NCBI RefSeq assembly: GCF_036669915.1
Contig: NC_089324.1
Coordinates: forward strand, 8,248,244 to 8,312,243
Length of the DNA: 64,000 nt
Reading direction: 5' to 3'
Origin: Pocillopora verrucosa
Taxonomy: Eukaryota; Cnidaria; Anthozoa; Scleractinia; Pocilloporidae
The stretch's first letter is position 1; each line of letters begins with the position of its first letter. The translations under genes were made by a program, and so were the position numbers. Shown piece after piece: positions 63,138 through 64,000 of the stretch. The notes under the pieces are model-generated. The model was not told the origin of the DNA. It worked only from the letters and a program-made list of their open reading frames with translations, and did not search any database.

Positions 63138-64000
63138 GCTGATGGCAGTGAAACTGCAATAAACCTGCAAGACTCCTGGCCTTGAATAATAACACCACAA
63201 ACCAAATAAAAAGAAAAAGATTTATTGGAGCCGACGTGCTTGGTACTAAGAGTGTGGGTTGAAACTAAAACGGTAAAAAAGCAAAAAAGTTACAAGTTGC
63301 GACTAAGGTAAATTAGAGTAAAGAAATAACAAAACTGCAAAACGAGGACTGTGAAGTACACTTACATTGTTTTGGCCAGAGAAAACTTCTGTAAAGAGGA
63401 CTGCAAATAACGCGAAGAGGCTAGAAACAAACTAAACAGAACTGCGCTAAGCGCGGACCAAACTGAACTCACAAACTGTACTGACAAACTACGATATGAA
63501 AATACGCTAGAACATGCGGAAAATAAAACTATAGAAAGGCGCTAATGAAGATGAAACAGCACGGAAACGCTAACGAGGGCACGAAAACTGACAGAAAGAG
63601 ATAAACACCTAAATTAACGCCAAAAAAGAAGACTAAACAAATGGACGAAAAGAAGTATAAACTAATTTGCGTACGCAAAGGAAAAACAAATCAGGCAAGA
63701 ACGAATAATAAAAAAAAATGTTACACTTGGATCTAACAGGCAGTGACTGTAGTGTGATACGCCGCACGTGCAGAATCATGCCTAGCATCTACCATCACAC
63801 CCTACGTTTTCAAAGGTGTAACATTTTAAATTGTTGGCAAGTATTTTAAGAAATAAATGGCAATTAATCTTAAGGTACGATAGACTTGCTTACTGCACCA
63901 TCTACTGCATATGCAGCATCTGCTTTAATTTCCTCTACAACCTCGACAATACTGTAGTCAACCATCATATCCACTGCCTCGCAGTACCTCATTTCATCAT
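63138..64000 (-). other. No firm gene; short inverted-repeat unit and an edge frame
   Basis: 63719-63827 (109 bp) is bounded by TGTTACAC and GTGTAACA, the look of a small LTR or foldback; no second copy is seen. 63999-63875 is open on minus (MRYCEAVDMMVDYSIVEVVE) and runs off the window, possibly an exon of an unseen gene. The rest, 63190-63700, is A-rich without coding signal. Confidence 0.3.

Overview
The window looks like eukaryotic, AT-rich, transposon-dense intergenic DNA. Genes are split by GT..AG introns. The element families present are BEL/Pao, CR1/RTE-like and L1-like LINEs, a Penelope relative with a GIY-YIG nuclease, hAT, PIF/Harbinger, pogo, a THAP/YqaJ two-gene element and a Kolobok-like family. 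That combination, with the SAP-SWIM-YqaJ and P2X7-like families, suggests a cnidarian, most likely an anthozoan such as a stony coral (inference from family recall, no search). I saw no rRNA or tRNA gene, no CRISPR array and no clear conserved host gene. Almost every supportable coding region belongs to a mobile element.

Layout. 1-1.85 kb: multi-exon Kolobok-like transposase pseudogene (-). 1.98-11.8 kb: a LINE (-) cut in two by a complete BEL/Pao LTR element (3998-11548, TSD catag) with an intact 2049-codon ORF. 12.3-13.3 kb: a TIR element. 14.5-15.5 kb: collapsed BEL fragment. 16.7-18.6 kb: decayed LINE. 18.7-19.0 kb: Harbinger scrap. 20.3-27.7 kb: an L1-like LINE (-) whose ORF1 and ORF2 lie either side of a 4.6-kb TIR element (21963-26562) that carries a chromodomain gene (+) and a transposase-like gene (-). 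28.3-31.8 kb: hAT element with a perfect 8-bp TSD and a broken transposase. 32.5-33.5 kb: SAP/SWIM gene remnant.

34.7-45.5 kb: a PIF/Harbinger element (TSD TTA) with an intact two-exon transposase (+) and a MADF/BESS partner (-). A THAP-DDE/YqaJ element (38370-43214) sits inside it, and a Penelope-like fragment sits inside that. 45.6-46.7 kb: hAT-like fragment. 46.75-58.5 kb: a LINE split by a pogo element (47011-57871, TSD TA), which is itself split by a 9.2-kb element (48292-57513, 8-bp TSD). The 9.2-kb element carries a P-loop ATPase gene (+) and a DDE/OTU/CXC gene (-), with terminal arrays of a 9-bp repeat. 59.2-63.1 kb: two intact, convergent spliced genes, a P2X7-like-domain protein (+) and a Kolobok-like transposase C-terminal region (-).

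A theme recurs. Five DNA-transposon units share one plan: an accessory gene on + and a transposase or partner gene on -, facing tail to tail. In each unit one gene is the likely recombinase and the other a candidate DNA-binding or nuclease/ATPase helper. The best candidates for something poorly described are the 9.2-kb ATPase + DDE-OTU-CXC element, the 4.6-kb chromodomain element, and two matching histone-type 3'-end motifs found inside transposons.
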